Source of the DNA: Acidithiobacillus marinus
GTDB taxonomy: Bacteria; Pseudomonadota; Gammaproteobacteria; Acidithiobacillales; Acidithiobacillaceae
Direction: 5' to 3'
Assembly (NCBI RefSeq): GCF_002847505.1
Contig: NZ_MXAV01000027.1
Span: 1 to 59,819 of the forward strand
Length of the DNA: 59,819 nt
This document shows, in pieces, positions 1 through 8,229 of the stretch. Position numbers and translations under genes: made by a program. The first letter of the stretch is position 1. Every line of letters starts with the position of its first letter. The notes beneath the pieces are model-generated. The model did not search any database. It saw only the letters and a list, made by a program, of their open reading frames with translations, and was not told the origin of the DNA.

Positions 1-749
1 AGGGTCTGTTGTTGGGCGGCCAAAGTGGACTGGGCCTGGGCCAGGGCGGCTCGCGCCTGGTATAGGGAGCCCACCGTCGCCTGTCCCGCCTGATGCATGA
101 CTTCCGCCGCCTCCAGATTTTTCTGGTTCTCGGCGACGGTTTTTTCATCGGCCAGCAACAAGGACTGGTTACCCAGGACCTGGTAATAAGCCTGGGCCAC
201 GCCAAAGGCCACAGACTGGATTTGTTGATTCTGAGTAAAACCTGCCACCCATTCCTGGGCTTTAGCGGCAGCGGTTTTGGCGGAGCGCAGGCCAAAGTCC
301 CAGAGGGTGTAGCTCAGGGTCAGATTCGGATTGACGCTGTTGCGGGCCGGCACAGTAAAACCGGCGGTGGAGGCGGACTGACGGCGGGAGGCAGTGGTGT
401 TGAGGTTCACCGTTGGCAACCAGGCACTTTCGGCAATACCAACGCCAGCGGCTTGGGCACGTAGGGCATCCCAAGCTGCCGCAGTCTGGGGATTGTGGGC
501 GAGGGCATAAGCAGTGAGTTGGGACAGGCTCCAGACCTTGCCCTGCTCTGCTGGGTGGAGACTGTGCGCGTCGGGTACTGCAGGTAGTTTGCTCGGCCCA
601 GTCCAGGGCTGTCCGGGTTGCTGGTTGATCCCGCCATCGGTATCAAAAGGATCGGCCAACCAGCCCGTTACCCCGGCTGTTGCCTGATTCAGGCCGACAC
701 AGGTGAGCAGCAAGACGCAAACGGCTGCACTTGGCATTTTGGGGGGCAC
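1..749 (-). CDS. TolC-family outer-membrane efflux protein (partial)
   Basis: Outer-membrane channel of a tripartite efflux or type I secretion system. The reading frame runs leftward off the window edge, so only about the first 249 residues are present. A hydrophobic signal-type segment (AAVCVLLLTCVGL) is followed by SLSQLTAYALAHNP, which matches the start of the TolC/OEP repeat, and later by long Ala/Gln-rich helical stretches typical of the periplasmic barrel. I chose the GTG at 749 because a GAGGAG lies 7 bases upstream. The ATG at 779 has a Shine-Dalgarno too close to use. It is divergent from the CpxP/Spy-like protein and two-component pair, suggesting control by that system. Substrate unknown. 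Confidence 0.85.
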   Translation of the reverse strand, partial: MPPKMPSAAVCVLLLTCVGLNQATAGVTGWLADPFDTDGGINQQPGQPWTGPSKLPAVPDAHSLHPAEQGKVWSLSQLTAYALAHNPQTAAAWDALRAQAAGVGIAESAWLPTVNLNTTASRRQSASTAGFTVPARNSVNPNLTLSYTLWDFGLRSAKTAAAKAQEWVAGFTQNQQIQSVAFGVAQAYYQVLGNQSLLLADEKTVAENQKNLEAAEVMHQAGQATVGSLYQARAALAQAQSTLAAQQQT

Positions 750-964
750 GCTCAGGCTCCTCGTTCGTGGAGTCTGCATTCTCCTGAAAAAATCGGGTCG
801 AGGAAAGCAGGATTTCATCCGAAATTGTTGCAAAGTGTGAATGGATACGGCGCCTTATTCACAATTTTTGACAATTTGCCGCTGGCAACCGAGAGGGTAT
901 GCCTTTAACGTGTATTTCACGGAAAGGAACCGTCCTTTCCCCCTGAGAAACGAGGAGCAGTGTG

Positions 965-1513
965 ATGTCAAAACTGAAATATGTCGTATCCGGTCTGATG
1001 ATGACCGTCTTGGGTGTGGCCACAGTGTCAGCATTTGCCGAAGATGCTCTCCCGCAGCCCATGGCCGGACATGGTCCCATGGAAGGTGGCATGGTGCCTG
1101 GTGGGCATTCCGGACACTGGCAGCATGGATCCATGCGCAGAGCCTGGATGCAGAACATGCCGGTGCCCATGTTGATGCCCATTGTCTGGCGCCACGCCAT
1201 TGACCTGAAGTTGACCCCTGCCCAGGAAAGTGATCTGAAAAACTGGCGTACTACCCAACGCAAGGATTTTCCCACATGGCGCCAGGATGTGATGGCGCAC
1301 AACAAGGCACTGCGTGAGGCCTTGCTTCATGGGGAATCGGGTGCAGCGCTGACGCCCCTGAAAGCTGCGGTGGTCAAGGATCATGAAATGATGCTGGATC
1401 GGGGAATTCAACAGGTCCAGTACCTGCACAAAATCCTGACTCCGGTGCAGTGGCAGCAGGTGGTCAAAATGACGCAGGATATGGGGCATCGTCACGGATC
1501 CTGGAGAAAATAA
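965..1513 (+). CDS. CpxP/Spy-like periplasmic metal-binding protein (LTxxQ)
   Basis: Predicted periplasmic sensor or chaperone of the LTxxQ (Spy/CpxP/ZraP) superfamily, 182 residues. The N-terminus is a signal peptide ending near AFA-ED. Next comes a Met/His/Gly-rich segment (AGHGPMEGGMVPGGHSGHW) that looks metal-binding. The helical core has two LTPxQ motifs (KLTPAQ, ILTPVQ), the family signature. The ATG at 965 is preferred over the GTG at 962, since GAGGAG lies 7 bases upstream of the ATG. It is followed after one base by the response regulator and probably forms an operon with the kinase. The family usually modulates its neighbouring kinase or sequesters metal; the actual ligand here is unknown. 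Confidence 0.8.
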   Translation: MSKLKYVVSGLMMTVLGVATVSAFAEDALPQPMAGHGPMEGGMVPGGHSGHWQHGSMRRAWMQNMPVPMLMPIVWRHAIDLKLTPAQESDLKNWRTTQRKDFPTWRQDVMAHNKALREALLHGESGAALTPLKAAVVKDHEMMLDRGIQQVQYLHKILTPVQWQQVVKMTQDMGHRHGSWRK

Positions 1514-1514
1514 A

Positions 1515-2252
1515 ATGGCAGAGAGCGGCAAGATTCTGTTGGTAGATGATGATCCCCGGGTGCGGACCATGTTGGTCCGTTATCTGGAGGGGCAGGATTT
1601 TGCCGTTCATGCCGTGGGTTCGGGACAGCAGATGGATCGCTATCTGGAGCGGGAGTATTACGATCTGCTGCTGCTGGATGTGATGATGCCCGGTGAAGAT
1701 GGTTTCAGCATTTGTCGGCGTCTGCGCGAGCAGGAGCCCCATCTGCCTATCATCATGCTGACCGCCCGTGGCGACCTCAGTGATCGGGTGGCGGGTCTGG
1801 ATGTGGGCGCGGATGATTATTTGCCCAAGCCTTTTGAACCGCGTGAACTGACGGCCCGTATTCGTGCAGTACTGCGTCGTAGCCAAGAAATCAGGACGGT
1901 GGATCCGGTGCCCGGAGCCATAGAATTCGGTCCTTTTCGACTGGCCCTGGATACGCGCAGCCTGTGGCGGGGAGAGGAAAAAATCTCTCTGACCGACCGT
2001 GAATTTTCTATTTTGCATGCGCTTGCCAGCCATGCCTGGCAGCCCTTGTCCAGGGAGCGTCTGCTAGCCATGAGTCATGGCACTGATGAGGTGACTGCCG
2101 GTTCCCGGGGGGTGGATGTATTCATTTCCCGGCTGCGACGCATGGTAGAAGCTGATCCGGGAGATCCACGTTACATCCAAACGGTGTGGGGGCGCGGTTA
2201 TGTCCTGGTGCCCGATGGCGCCAAAGTTTCTGTGGTGGGAGATAAAACCTAG
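1515..2252 (+). CDS. OmpR/PhoB-type response regulator
   Basis: Cytoplasmic DNA-binding response regulator, 245 residues. The receiver domain (about 5-118) has the acidic pair Asp11/Asp12, phosphoacceptor Asp55 (LLLDVMMPG), Thr83 and Lys105 (LPKPF). A winged-helix effector domain (about 140-235) ends with the typical TVWGRGYVLVP. GGAG lies 8 bases before the ATG. It sits one base after the CpxP/Spy-like gene and about 50 bases before the sensor kinase, so the three likely form one operon controlling envelope or metal stress, perhaps including the divergent TolC gene. CpxR, OmpR or a copper-type regulator are all possible; the sequence alone does not separate them. Confidence 0.92.
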   Translation: MAESGKILLVDDDPRVRTMLVRYLEGQDFAVHAVGSGQQMDRYLEREYYDLLLLDVMMPGEDGFSICRRLREQEPHLPIIMLTARGDLSDRVAGLDVGADDYLPKPFEPRELTARIRAVLRRSQEIRTVDPVPGAIEFGPFRLALDTRSLWRGEEKISLTDREFSILHALASHAWQPLSRERLLAMSHGTDEVTAGSRGVDVFISRLRRMVEADPGDPRYIQTVWGRGYVLVPDGAKVSVVGDKT

Positions 2253-2304
2253 GGCAGCAGATTGTTTATGCAGTATTCATTTTGCCGTCCATGATGGAAA
2301 GTAG

Positions 2305-3576
2305 ATGAAAAAAAATCGGGTCGGGTGGCCGGACACTTTGTTCAACCGGATGTTTCTGATTATTGCCGGGCTGCTTTTTTTGAGTCAGCTGGCGGTATTC
2401 TGGTTTTTCAATATTTATCAGGCCAATCCCCAGGCGGAGCACATGGCCCAGAACTGGGCGCAGATTCTGACCCTGAGTGAAACCCTCAGTCCTGCGCAGC
2501 GCATCGCCATAGAACCGATTTTGTTCCGGCAAGGTTTGCAAGTACTGCCGGCCACGACAATACATGGGCGTCATCCATCCATGCCGCTTCTGGTCAATGC
2601 CTTGCAACAACTCCGGCGGATGGGTTGGCCGGATGCTCAATTGCGTTTTGATCGCCGCTCCGGGATTTTATGGCTACAAACCCGTCCTGGCGCCACTCTG
2701 GCCCTGGCTATGCCGATGCCGCGTCCGGCGGGCTTGCCTTTGCCCTGGTTCAAACTGGCTGCCATTTTGCTCTTGTCGTGGTTGGGTGCTTATCTGGTGG
2801 TGCGTCAGGTGACGCGGCCACTGACCCGGCTGATGCAGGGAGTGGATGACTTGCGCAGCGGTGATGCGCCGGCAGATCTGCCGGAAGCGGGGCCAGCCGA
2901 CTTACGCCGTCTGGCGGAAAAATTCAATCAAACTCTGAGAGATCTGCAACGCTTGTGGCGGGAGCGGGAAATGGTTCTGGTTGGAGTATCCCACGATTTG
3001 CGCACGCCCCTCACCCGGATGCGCTTGAGTGCCGAGTTTTTGCCCGCCGAAGAAGAGGCGCGGCAGGAAATCATCGACAATATTCAGGAAATGGACAAGG
3101 TCATCCATCAGTTCATGGGTTACGCGCGCAGCGGCGAGCGAGAGTTACTGGTGGATACGGATCTGGGCCGTTGGTTGCAACAACTGGTTTTGCGGCAGCA
3201 GGCCGAAGTGCGCTGGCATCCGGCCAGCACGCCCTTGCCGAATCTGCCCATTCAGGAGGTCGGTCTGGCGCGGGCCCTGCAAAACCTGATTGATAATGCC
3301 CAGGCCCATGGGGCAGGACCAGTGGATATTCAGGCGGAAAAAGTGGGCACACAGGTGCTGATCCGGGTGCGGGACCATGGTCCCGGCATTCCTGAGTCGG
3401 AACTGGCTCATGTTCGAGCCCCTTTTGCCCAGGCGGGGAAGGGAGGTGGCATTGGTCTGGGCCTGGCTATTGTCGAGCGAGTTATGGCCTACCATAACGG
3501 TCGCTTGAATTTGTACAATGCTCCGGAGGGGGGCTTGGTGGCCGAGCTGGTATTGCCCTTGCATCAGTCACACTGA
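2305..3576 (+). CDS. EnvZ/CpxA-like sensor histidine kinase
   Basis: Inner-membrane sensor kinase, 423 residues. Two membrane segments (about 15-37 and 149-166) flank a roughly 110-residue periplasmic sensor region. Then come a HAMP linker (RQVTRPLTRLMQGV), a HisKA box with phosphoacceptor His230 in VSHDLRTPLTRMR, and an HATPase domain with N box (LQNLIDNAQAHG), G1 box (VRDHGPGIP) and G2 box (GIGLGLAIV). The domain order and short sensor resemble EnvZ. It is the natural partner of the regulator upstream. The periplasmic segment has no recognisable metal-binding motif, so the signal is unknown. Confidence 0.93.
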   Translation: MKKNRVGWPDTLFNRMFLIIAGLLFLSQLAVFWFFNIYQANPQAEHMAQNWAQILTLSETLSPAQRIAIEPILFRQGLQVLPATTIHGRHPSMPLLVNALQQLRRMGWPDAQLRFDRRSGILWLQTRPGATLALAMPMPRPAGLPLPWFKLAAILLLSWLGAYLVVRQVTRPLTRLMQGVDDLRSGDAPADLPEAGPADLRRLAEKFNQTLRDLQRLWREREMVLVGVSHDLRTPLTRMRLSAEFLPAEEEARQEIIDNIQEMDKVIHQFMGYARSGERELLVDTDLGRWLQQLVLRQQAEVRWHPASTPLPNLPIQEVGLARALQNLIDNAQAHGAGPVDIQAEKVGTQVLIRVRDHGPGIPESELAHVRAPFAQAGKGGGIGLGLAIVERVMAYHNGRLNLYNAPEGGLVAELVLPLHQSH

Positions 3577-3594
3577 AGTCAAATGAGCGTCGGT

Positions 3595-3930
3595 TCAGGA
3601 CGCCGGTTTGGGCGCCGGGCACAACTTACGCAGATTGGCTTCGGCAGCAGGGCTGAGATCATGCCAGGCAATATTGCCACATCTTCCGCTGAGTGGACCC
3701 TCCAGGGAGCCTTCCTGGGAAATGGTTTTCCCCACCGGGAAATCGATGACGGACACGGTCGAAACGGTCGGGGCGGCCAGTTGCACTGCGGCCGCCGCTT
3801 CGGCTGCCTTGGGCGATTGGCGAGCTGACGAATGATGTTGCCAGAAGAAAAATGCCAGCACCGCTATCAACAGCAGGATAATGACCACGATCAGCCAGCG
3901 CCAGCTTTGGGATGATTGCTCTTGCTCCAT
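3595..3930 (-). CDS. Small membrane-anchored periplasmic protein, unknown
   Basis: Hypothetical protein of 111 residues. A short charged N-terminus is followed by one membrane helix (about 11-30, rich in Ile/Leu/Val). The remaining 80 residues should face the periplasm and contain two cysteines about 20 residues apart (SGRCGN and RKLC), possibly a disulfide. I do not recognise a family. It is convergent with the kinase gene to its left (18-base gap) and divergent from argH. No strong Shine-Dalgarno is visible, although a G-run lies upstream of the ATG. The clear topology and clean frame make it a likely real gene. Confidence 0.6.
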   Translation of the reverse strand: MEQEQSSQSWRWLIVVIILLLIAVLAFFFWQHHSSARQSPKAAEAAAAVQLAAPTVSTVSVIDFPVGKTISQEGSLEGPLSGRCGNIAWHDLSPAAEANLRKLCPAPKPAS

Positions 3931-4103
3931 TGCTTTGGTCCCCCCATGGTGTTTCGCTGCTTAACTGTAGCAAGGCGACGGGCAGATTGCGAAATCTGTC
4001 TGCTGCTGCGGTAAGGTTGGAGCGCCAAGGTCAAGGCTGAGGCATGGACTGGCGAAACAGGGGGCCTTTTCGCTATAGTCGCGGGCAGAAAGGAGGTGCG
4101 GGC

Positions 4104-5495
4104 ATGAGTGAAAAAATGTGGGGCGGGCGCTTTGCGGCCGCGACAGACAGTTTGGTGGAAGCATTTACGGCGTCCATTCAGGTGGACAGTCGTTTATGTG
4201 CGGAGGATATCCGGGGCTCACAAGCCCATGCCCGCATGTTGGGGAAAGTCGGGGTGCTCACAGCCAGTGAGGCGGAAGCCATTGTTGCCGGGCTGGACCA
4301 GGTCCGTCAGGAAATTGCCGAAAATCGCCTGCCCTTTGTGGACAGTCTGGAAGACATTCACATGCACGTGGAATCCCGGCTGACGGAAATCATCGGAGAT
4401 GTAGGTAAAAAACTGCATACTGGCCGTTCCCGCAATGACCAGGTGGCCACCGATCTGCGCTTGTATACCCGCAGCTGCCTGGATGATCTGCTGGTTTCCC
4501 TGCGCCATCTCCAGACCGTATTTGTGGACCTGGCCGAGCGCGAAGTGGAAACCATCCTGCCGGGTCTGACCCATATGCAGGTGGCCCAGCCCGTCAGTTT
4601 CGGGCATCACTGCATGGCCTATGTCGAAATGTTTCAGCGCGATGCCCAACGCCTGCAGGACGCCCGCAAGCGGGTCAACGTCCTGCCCCTGGGCGCCGCC
4701 GCCCTGGCGGGAACGACTTTTCCTATTGACCGCTGGGATGTGGCCCGACAACTCGGTTTTGAGGCGGTCGCGGAAAACAGCCTGGATGCGGTGTCTGATC
4801 GGGATTTTGTCATGGAGGTGCTGGCGGATCTGACCATGATTGCCGTGCATTTGTCGCGGCTGGCGGAAGAGCTGATTTTGTGGATGTCCGCGCCCTTCGG
4901 TTTCATCGATCTTCCCGACAGCTTTTGCACGGGCTCCAGTATCATGCCCCAGAAGAAAAATCCGGATGTGGCTGAAATCATTCGCGGTAAAAGTGGCCGT
5001 GTTGTGGGTGATCTGGTCGCCATGCTGGTACTCATGAAGGGCCAGCCCCTCACCTACAATCGCGATAATCAGGAAGACAAGGAAACCTTTTTTGACGCGC
5101 TGGATCAGGTGCGGACCAGTGTCGAAATCATGGGACGCATGTTGCCGGGCCTGAAAACTCGCCCGCAAGTCATGCGTGCCCAGGCCGAGCGGGGCTATGC
5201 CACGGCTACGGATCTGGCTGATTACCTGGTTCGCAAGGGCTTGCCCTTTCGGGATGCCCATGCGGTCGTCGGCAAGGCTGTGCGCTGCGCCCAGGAGCGC
5301 GATATCGGCCTGGAAGCTATGCCCCTCGACGATTTGCAGGCCCTGTCGCCGCTGATTGATCAGGACGTTTATCAGGTGCTGACGCTGGAAGGTTCTCTTG
5401 CCGCCCGCAATCATCTGGGTGGGACAGCACCTGAACAAGTCCGGGCAGCCATTGTCCGTGCCCGTGCCCGCCTGGCCCAGGAGTCATCGGCATGA
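4104..5495 (+). CDS. argH: Argininosuccinate lyase
   Basis: Cleaves argininosuccinate to arginine and fumarate, the last step of arginine synthesis, in the cytoplasm. 463 residues, close to the usual 457-465. It begins [10 protein letters not shown], a typical ArgH start, and carries the superfamily signature [11 protein letters not shown] near residue 280 with the catalytic loop serine, plus HTGRSRNDQ and [10 protein letters not shown]. The ATG at 4104 has AGGAGG 8 bases upstream; an in-frame ATG 60 bases earlier lacks family similarity and is rejected. Its TGA overlaps the lptM ATG, so the genes are translationally coupled. Confidence 0.97.
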   Translation: MSEKMWGGRFAAATDSLVEAFTASIQVDSRLCAEDIRGSQAHARMLGKVGVLTASEAEAIVAGLDQVRQEIAENRLPFVDSLEDIHMHVESRLTEIIGDVGKKLHTGRSRNDQVATDLRLYTRSCLDDLLVSLRHLQTVFVDLAEREVETILPGLTHMQVAQPVSFGHHCMAYVEMFQRDAQRLQDARKRVNVLPLGAAALAGTTFPIDRWDVARQLGFEAVAENSLDAVSDRDFVMEVLADLTMIAVHLSRLAEELILWMSAPFGFIDLPDSFCTGSSIMPQKKNPDVAEIIRGKSGRVVGDLVAMLVLMKGQPLTYNRDNQEDKETFFDALDQVRTSVEIMGRMLPGLKTRPQVMRAQAERGYATATDLADYLVRKGLPFRDAHAVVGKAVRCAQERDIGLEAMPLDDLQALSPLIDQDVYQVLTLEGSLAARNHLGGTAPEQVRAAIVRARARLAQESSA

Positions 5496-5674
5496 AACGT
5501 CTGGTGACACTGGGCTTCATGTGTCTGTTGGTGACCGGCCTCGCAGGCTGTGGGCGGAAAACCGCGCTCAGTCTGCCACCACCTCCGGCGAAACATCCCG
5601 TTTCCACTGCGGCAGCTCCTACATCGCCGCCAGATAGTCCGCTCAGCGCGGCCACTGGGAGTGCACACTCATGA
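5492..5674 (+). CDS. lptM: LptM-like small lipoprotein
   Basis: 60-residue lipoprotein of the LptM (YifL) type, which helps mature the LptD/E lipopolysaccharide translocon. A signal peptide ([16 protein letters not shown]) leads to lipobox LAGC with Cys20 as lipidation site, followed directly by GRKTALSLP. This matches the conserved GCGxKxxLxLP core of the family. The rest is a short Pro/Ala/Ser-rich tail. It overlaps both argH and lysA by ATGA junctions, a common arrangement for this gene beside lysA/dapF. The role in LPS export is from family knowledge. Confidence 0.85.
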   Translation: MKRLVTLGFMCLLVTGLAGCGRKTALSLPPPPAKHPVSTAAAPTSPPDSPLSAATGSAHS

Positions 5675-6906
5675 ATACCTTTCACTATCGTCAGGGGGAG
5701 TTGTATTGCGAGGATCTATCCCTCGCTGCCATTGCCCAGCATTATGCCACCCCCTGTTATGTGTATTCCGAAGCCGCCCTGCGCGAACGCTATCAGTCCT
5801 TCAGCAAGGCGCTGGGTGAAAGCACGTTGGTCTGTTACGCCGTCAAAGCCAATAGTAACCTGGCGGTGCTGCGCGTATTTGCAGAGCTGGGCGCAGGTTT
5901 TGATATAGTTTCGGGCGGGGAGATGGAACGGGTGCTGCGTGCCGGTGGATCTCCCGATAAAATCATTTTTTCCGGGGTGGGCAAGTCTTCTGCCGAAATT
6001 CGTGCAGCCCTGTCCGCCGGAATTGTCTGTCTGAACGTAGAGTCTGCGGCTGAGCTCTGGCGTATCGCCGATATTGCCGCCGATCTGGGCCTGCGCGCAC
6101 CTATTGCTCTGCGGGTGAATCCCGATGTGGATCCGGGTACCCATGCCTACATTGCCACCGGCCTCAAGGAAAGCAAGTTCGGTATTCCCATGGACGCGGC
6201 GCGTGCCCTCTATTTGGAGGCCGCGCAACACCCGGCGCTGGAACTGAAAGGGATTGCCTGCCATATTGGCTCCCAGTTGCTGAATCTCGCCCCCCTGGCT
6301 GAAGCGGTTTTACGGGTTCGTAGTCTTTACGAAGATCTGTCCGCCCAGGGAATAATCCTGGAGCATCTGGATCTCGGGGGTGGGGTGGGGATTCGCTATC
6401 ATGAAGAAAATCCGCCCAGTCCTGCAGATTATGCCGAGCTTCTGGAGCAGGCCCTCGGCGATTTGCCGGTCAAAAGAGCCGTAGAGCTGGGTCGGGCTCT
6501 GGTAGGAAATGCCGGTGTATTACTCACCAGGGTGGAGTACCTCAAGGATAATGGCAGCAAGCAGTTCTGTGTGGTCGATGCCGCCATGAATGATTTGCTG
6601 CGTCCGGCGCTGTATGGCGCCTGGCATGATATTTTGCCGCTTCGTCAGGGTACGGAACCGGAACAGGTCATGGATGTGGTGGGTCCGGTTTGTGAAAGTG
6701 GCGACTTTCTCGCCAAGAATCGTGTTATCTCTGCCGCAAGCGGAGATATGCTCGCAGTCATGGGGGCGGGCGCTTACGGATTCGCCATGAGCAGTAACTA
6801 CAATAGCCGGCCTCGCCCTCCGGAAGTGCTGGTCCACGGCCATCAGCACCGAGTCATCCGCCGCCGCGAAAACGGGGACGACCTGATGGGGCTGGAGCTT
6901 CTCTGA
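5671..6906 (+). CDS. lysA: Diaminopimelate decarboxylase
   Basis: PLP enzyme converting meso-diaminopimelate to lysine, 411 residues. It shows the fold-III decarboxylase features: VCYAVKANSN with the PLP lysine near residue 59, the glycine-rich LDLGGGVGIRY, the GRALVGNAG phosphate-binding region, GPVCESGD with the catalytic cysteine, and the C-terminal YGFAMSSNYNSRPRP. The start ATG overlaps the lptM stop, so argH, lptM and lysA should be one transcript. Confidence 0.97.
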   Translation: MNTFHYRQGELYCEDLSLAAIAQHYATPCYVYSEAALRERYQSFSKALGESTLVCYAVKANSNLAVLRVFAELGAGFDIVSGGEMERVLRAGGSPDKIIFSGVGKSSAEIRAALSAGIVCLNVESAAELWRIADIAADLGLRAPIALRVNPDVDPGTHAYIATGLKESKFGIPMDAARALYLEAAQHPALELKGIACHIGSQLLNLAPLAEAVLRVRSLYEDLSAQGIILEHLDLGGGVGIRYHEENPPSPADYAELLEQALGDLPVKRAVELGRALVGNAGVLLTRVEYLKDNGSKQFCVVDAAMNDLLRPALYGAWHDILPLRQGTEPEQVMDVVGPVCESGDFLAKNRVISAASGDMLAVMGAGAYGFAMSSNYNSRPRPPEVLVHGHQHRVIRRRENGDDLMGLELL

Positions 6907-7027
6907 GCACGTCCCGGCCTCACTTTTTCTGCTATCTTTAAAAGGTCAGTTTATTTGCGCGGGCATCGCCTTTGCACCGTTTATGGATGTTCCGGCCAAA
7001 AGCCCGCACGTCAGTGAGGAGGCAGAT

Positions 7028-7573
7028 ATGGCAGCAGAAATGAAAGTATTCAGTACCGGTATTGATCCAGAAGACTGGATTCCCCAGCGTTTTGCCCACC
7101 CCGGCGATGGGCTGACGCCCTCGATTTTCTGGCAACATCTTCCCACTCATACCCAAAGTCTGGTGTTGCTCATGGAGCACAGGGAAGCCGAAGCCGGGCA
7201 ACGGGTACACTGGTTGCTCTATGACATTTCCCCCGGCCTGGAAGGGTTGCATGAAGGCGGTCCCTTGCCTGACGGTATCCGCACCGGGCGTAACAGCTTC
7301 GGAACCCTGGGTTACCGGCCTCCGGAAGCAGCGGACAACCATCAGCTGCAACATTATGATTTCCTCCTGTTGGCGACAGATCTCAGCACGCTTGGCCTTG
7401 CTGAAGGGGCCGATTGGGATGCCATAAAAGCGAGGCTCCATACGCCCGGCAATGATGCTGATCAACTGGGGCCACCCCCAGCTGCAGACCGCCGCGCACG
7501 TGAATTCCATGGGCTAGGACATGTGCTGGATCATGCTGAATTTTCTGGACATTTTGCGCTGGATAATCCTTGA
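7028..7573 (+). CDS. YbhB/YbcL-type PEBP family protein
   Basis: Phosphatidylethanolamine-binding-protein-like protein, 181 residues. The order of motifs fits the bacterial YbhB family: a Ser/Trp-containing substrate pocket (TPSIFWQHLP), the MEHREAE stretch where the family has an Asp-x-Asp, HWLLYDISP, then GRNSFGTLGYRPP. A start at 7028 is preferred because GAGGAGG lies 5 bases upstream; an earlier in-frame ATG at 6983 has no such site. Function of the family is unclear in bacteria. It lies between lysA and tRNA-Lys. No signal peptide is visible, so it is probably cytoplasmic. Confidence 0.8.
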   Translation: MAAEMKVFSTGIDPEDWIPQRFAHPGDGLTPSIFWQHLPTHTQSLVLLMEHREAEAGQRVHWLLYDISPGLEGLHEGGPLPDGIRTGRNSFGTLGYRPPEAADNHQLQHYDFLLLATDLSTLGLAEGADWDAIKARLHTPGNDADQLGPPPAADRRAREFHGLGHVLDHAEFSGHFALDNP

Positions 7574-7664
7574 GCTGCTGTTCGAGTCCCCTTCTGCCCG
7601 AGGGGGCATTGTTGTGTGACTAGCAGGAGGCTTGGCTGCTTTGAGCTGGTAAAGCGGGTTTGAC

Positions 7665-7693
7665 TTGACCGATGTGCCTTCACCCCTGATAAT
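7665..7693 (+). promoter_or_regulatory. Sigma-70-type promoter for tRNA-Lys
   Basis: TTGACC at 7665-7670 and GATAAT at 7688-7693 are separated by exactly 17 bases, followed by a GC-rich stretch (ACGCGGCC) that fits a stringent-type discriminator. The tRNA begins about 40 bases downstream. Confidence 0.65.
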
Positions 7694-7734
7694 ACGCGGC
7701 CTTGACGCTGTTATAGTGTCACTTGCGTTGTTAT

Positions 7735-7810
7735 GGGAATGTAGCTCAGTCGGTAGAGCAGCGGCCTTTTAAGCCGTGGGTCGCGGGTTCGAATCCCGCC
7801 GTTCCCACCA
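7735..7810 (+). tRNA. tRNA-Lys(UUU)
   Basis: A 76-base cloverleaf with encoded CCA. The acceptor arm GGGAATG pairs with CGTTCCC, the T arm GCGGG-TTCGAAT-CCCGC is intact, and the anticodon loop CTTTTAA in a GCGGC/GCCGT stem gives anticodon TTT (lysine). Its 3' part, from 7765 onward, is the attachment site of the integrative element downstream, so insertion left a complete tRNA gene on the left. Confidence 0.97.
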
Positions 7811-7813
7811 TTA
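7765..7813 (+). repeat. attL, 49-bp copy inside tRNA-Lys
   Basis: Covers the anticodon-to-CCA part of tRNA-Lys plus three bases (TTA). It is identical to 14176-14224. The first differing bases are 7764 (G versus C) and 7814 (A versus T). Confidence 0.95.
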
Positions 7814-7858
7814 AAAACAAACGCTTACAAGCTATTCCCTTGGTTCAAAATGCTGTCA

Positions 7859-8010
7859 TGGGGCACTGGTGGGACACCTAGCCGCAACTCGTGGGCATCT
7901 TTGGGAATAAAAACCGCACCCCTTTAGCCTTCCCTCTGGCGTTATTGTGACAAGTCACTTTTCTGCGGATAAGTGCCCCATTTTGCCCCGCACTGCCCCA
8001 TCAGTGCCCC
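7859..8010. promoter_or_regulatory. Left integrase arm-site array (GGGGCA / TGCCCC)
   Basis: GGGGCA at 7860 and GGGACA at 7871 are 11 bp apart. On the opposite strand TGCCCC recurs at 7974, 7984, 7994 and 8005, spaced 10, 10 and 11 bp. A related array sits at the right end of the element. Helical phasing at both ends suggests arm-type binding sites for the element integrase or its accessory factor. This role is inferred. Confidence 0.6.
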
Positions 8011-8189
8011 GTATCCGCTTTCATGGTGGACTGATGATATATAAATCATTGTGTTGTCTTTCATACGCTCCGGCTATGTAAGCCATTGTTGCGCTTTTTT
8101 GCCGTGTTTGCCATAATAAAAAAACAGGCCGGGGGTGTTCTCAGCACCCGCCCAGCCCTACCACCGCAAGCTATGAAGGAGCCTGCAAA

Positions 8190-8228
8190 ATGGATAACGC
8201 GATTATATCAATCTGGCGGGGTGCATGA
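8190..8228 (+). CDS. 12-residue leader peptide upstream of integrase
   Basis: The short frame MDNAIISIWRGA has a strong AAGGAG Shine-Dalgarno (8176-8181) with 8-base spacing, and its TGA ends one base before the integrase ATG at 8230. The integrase itself has no good Shine-Dalgarno, so its translation may depend on this peptide being read. It is too short for family recognition. The function as a coupling or attenuation leader is inferred. Confidence 0.5.
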   Translation: MDNAIISIWRGA

Positions 8229-8229
8229 C

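Noticed and set aside
4218-5438. Long leftward frame opposite argH
   Set aside because: It lies wholly over argH, has no family similarity or Shine-Dalgarno, and is His/Gln-rich as expected for a shadow frame.
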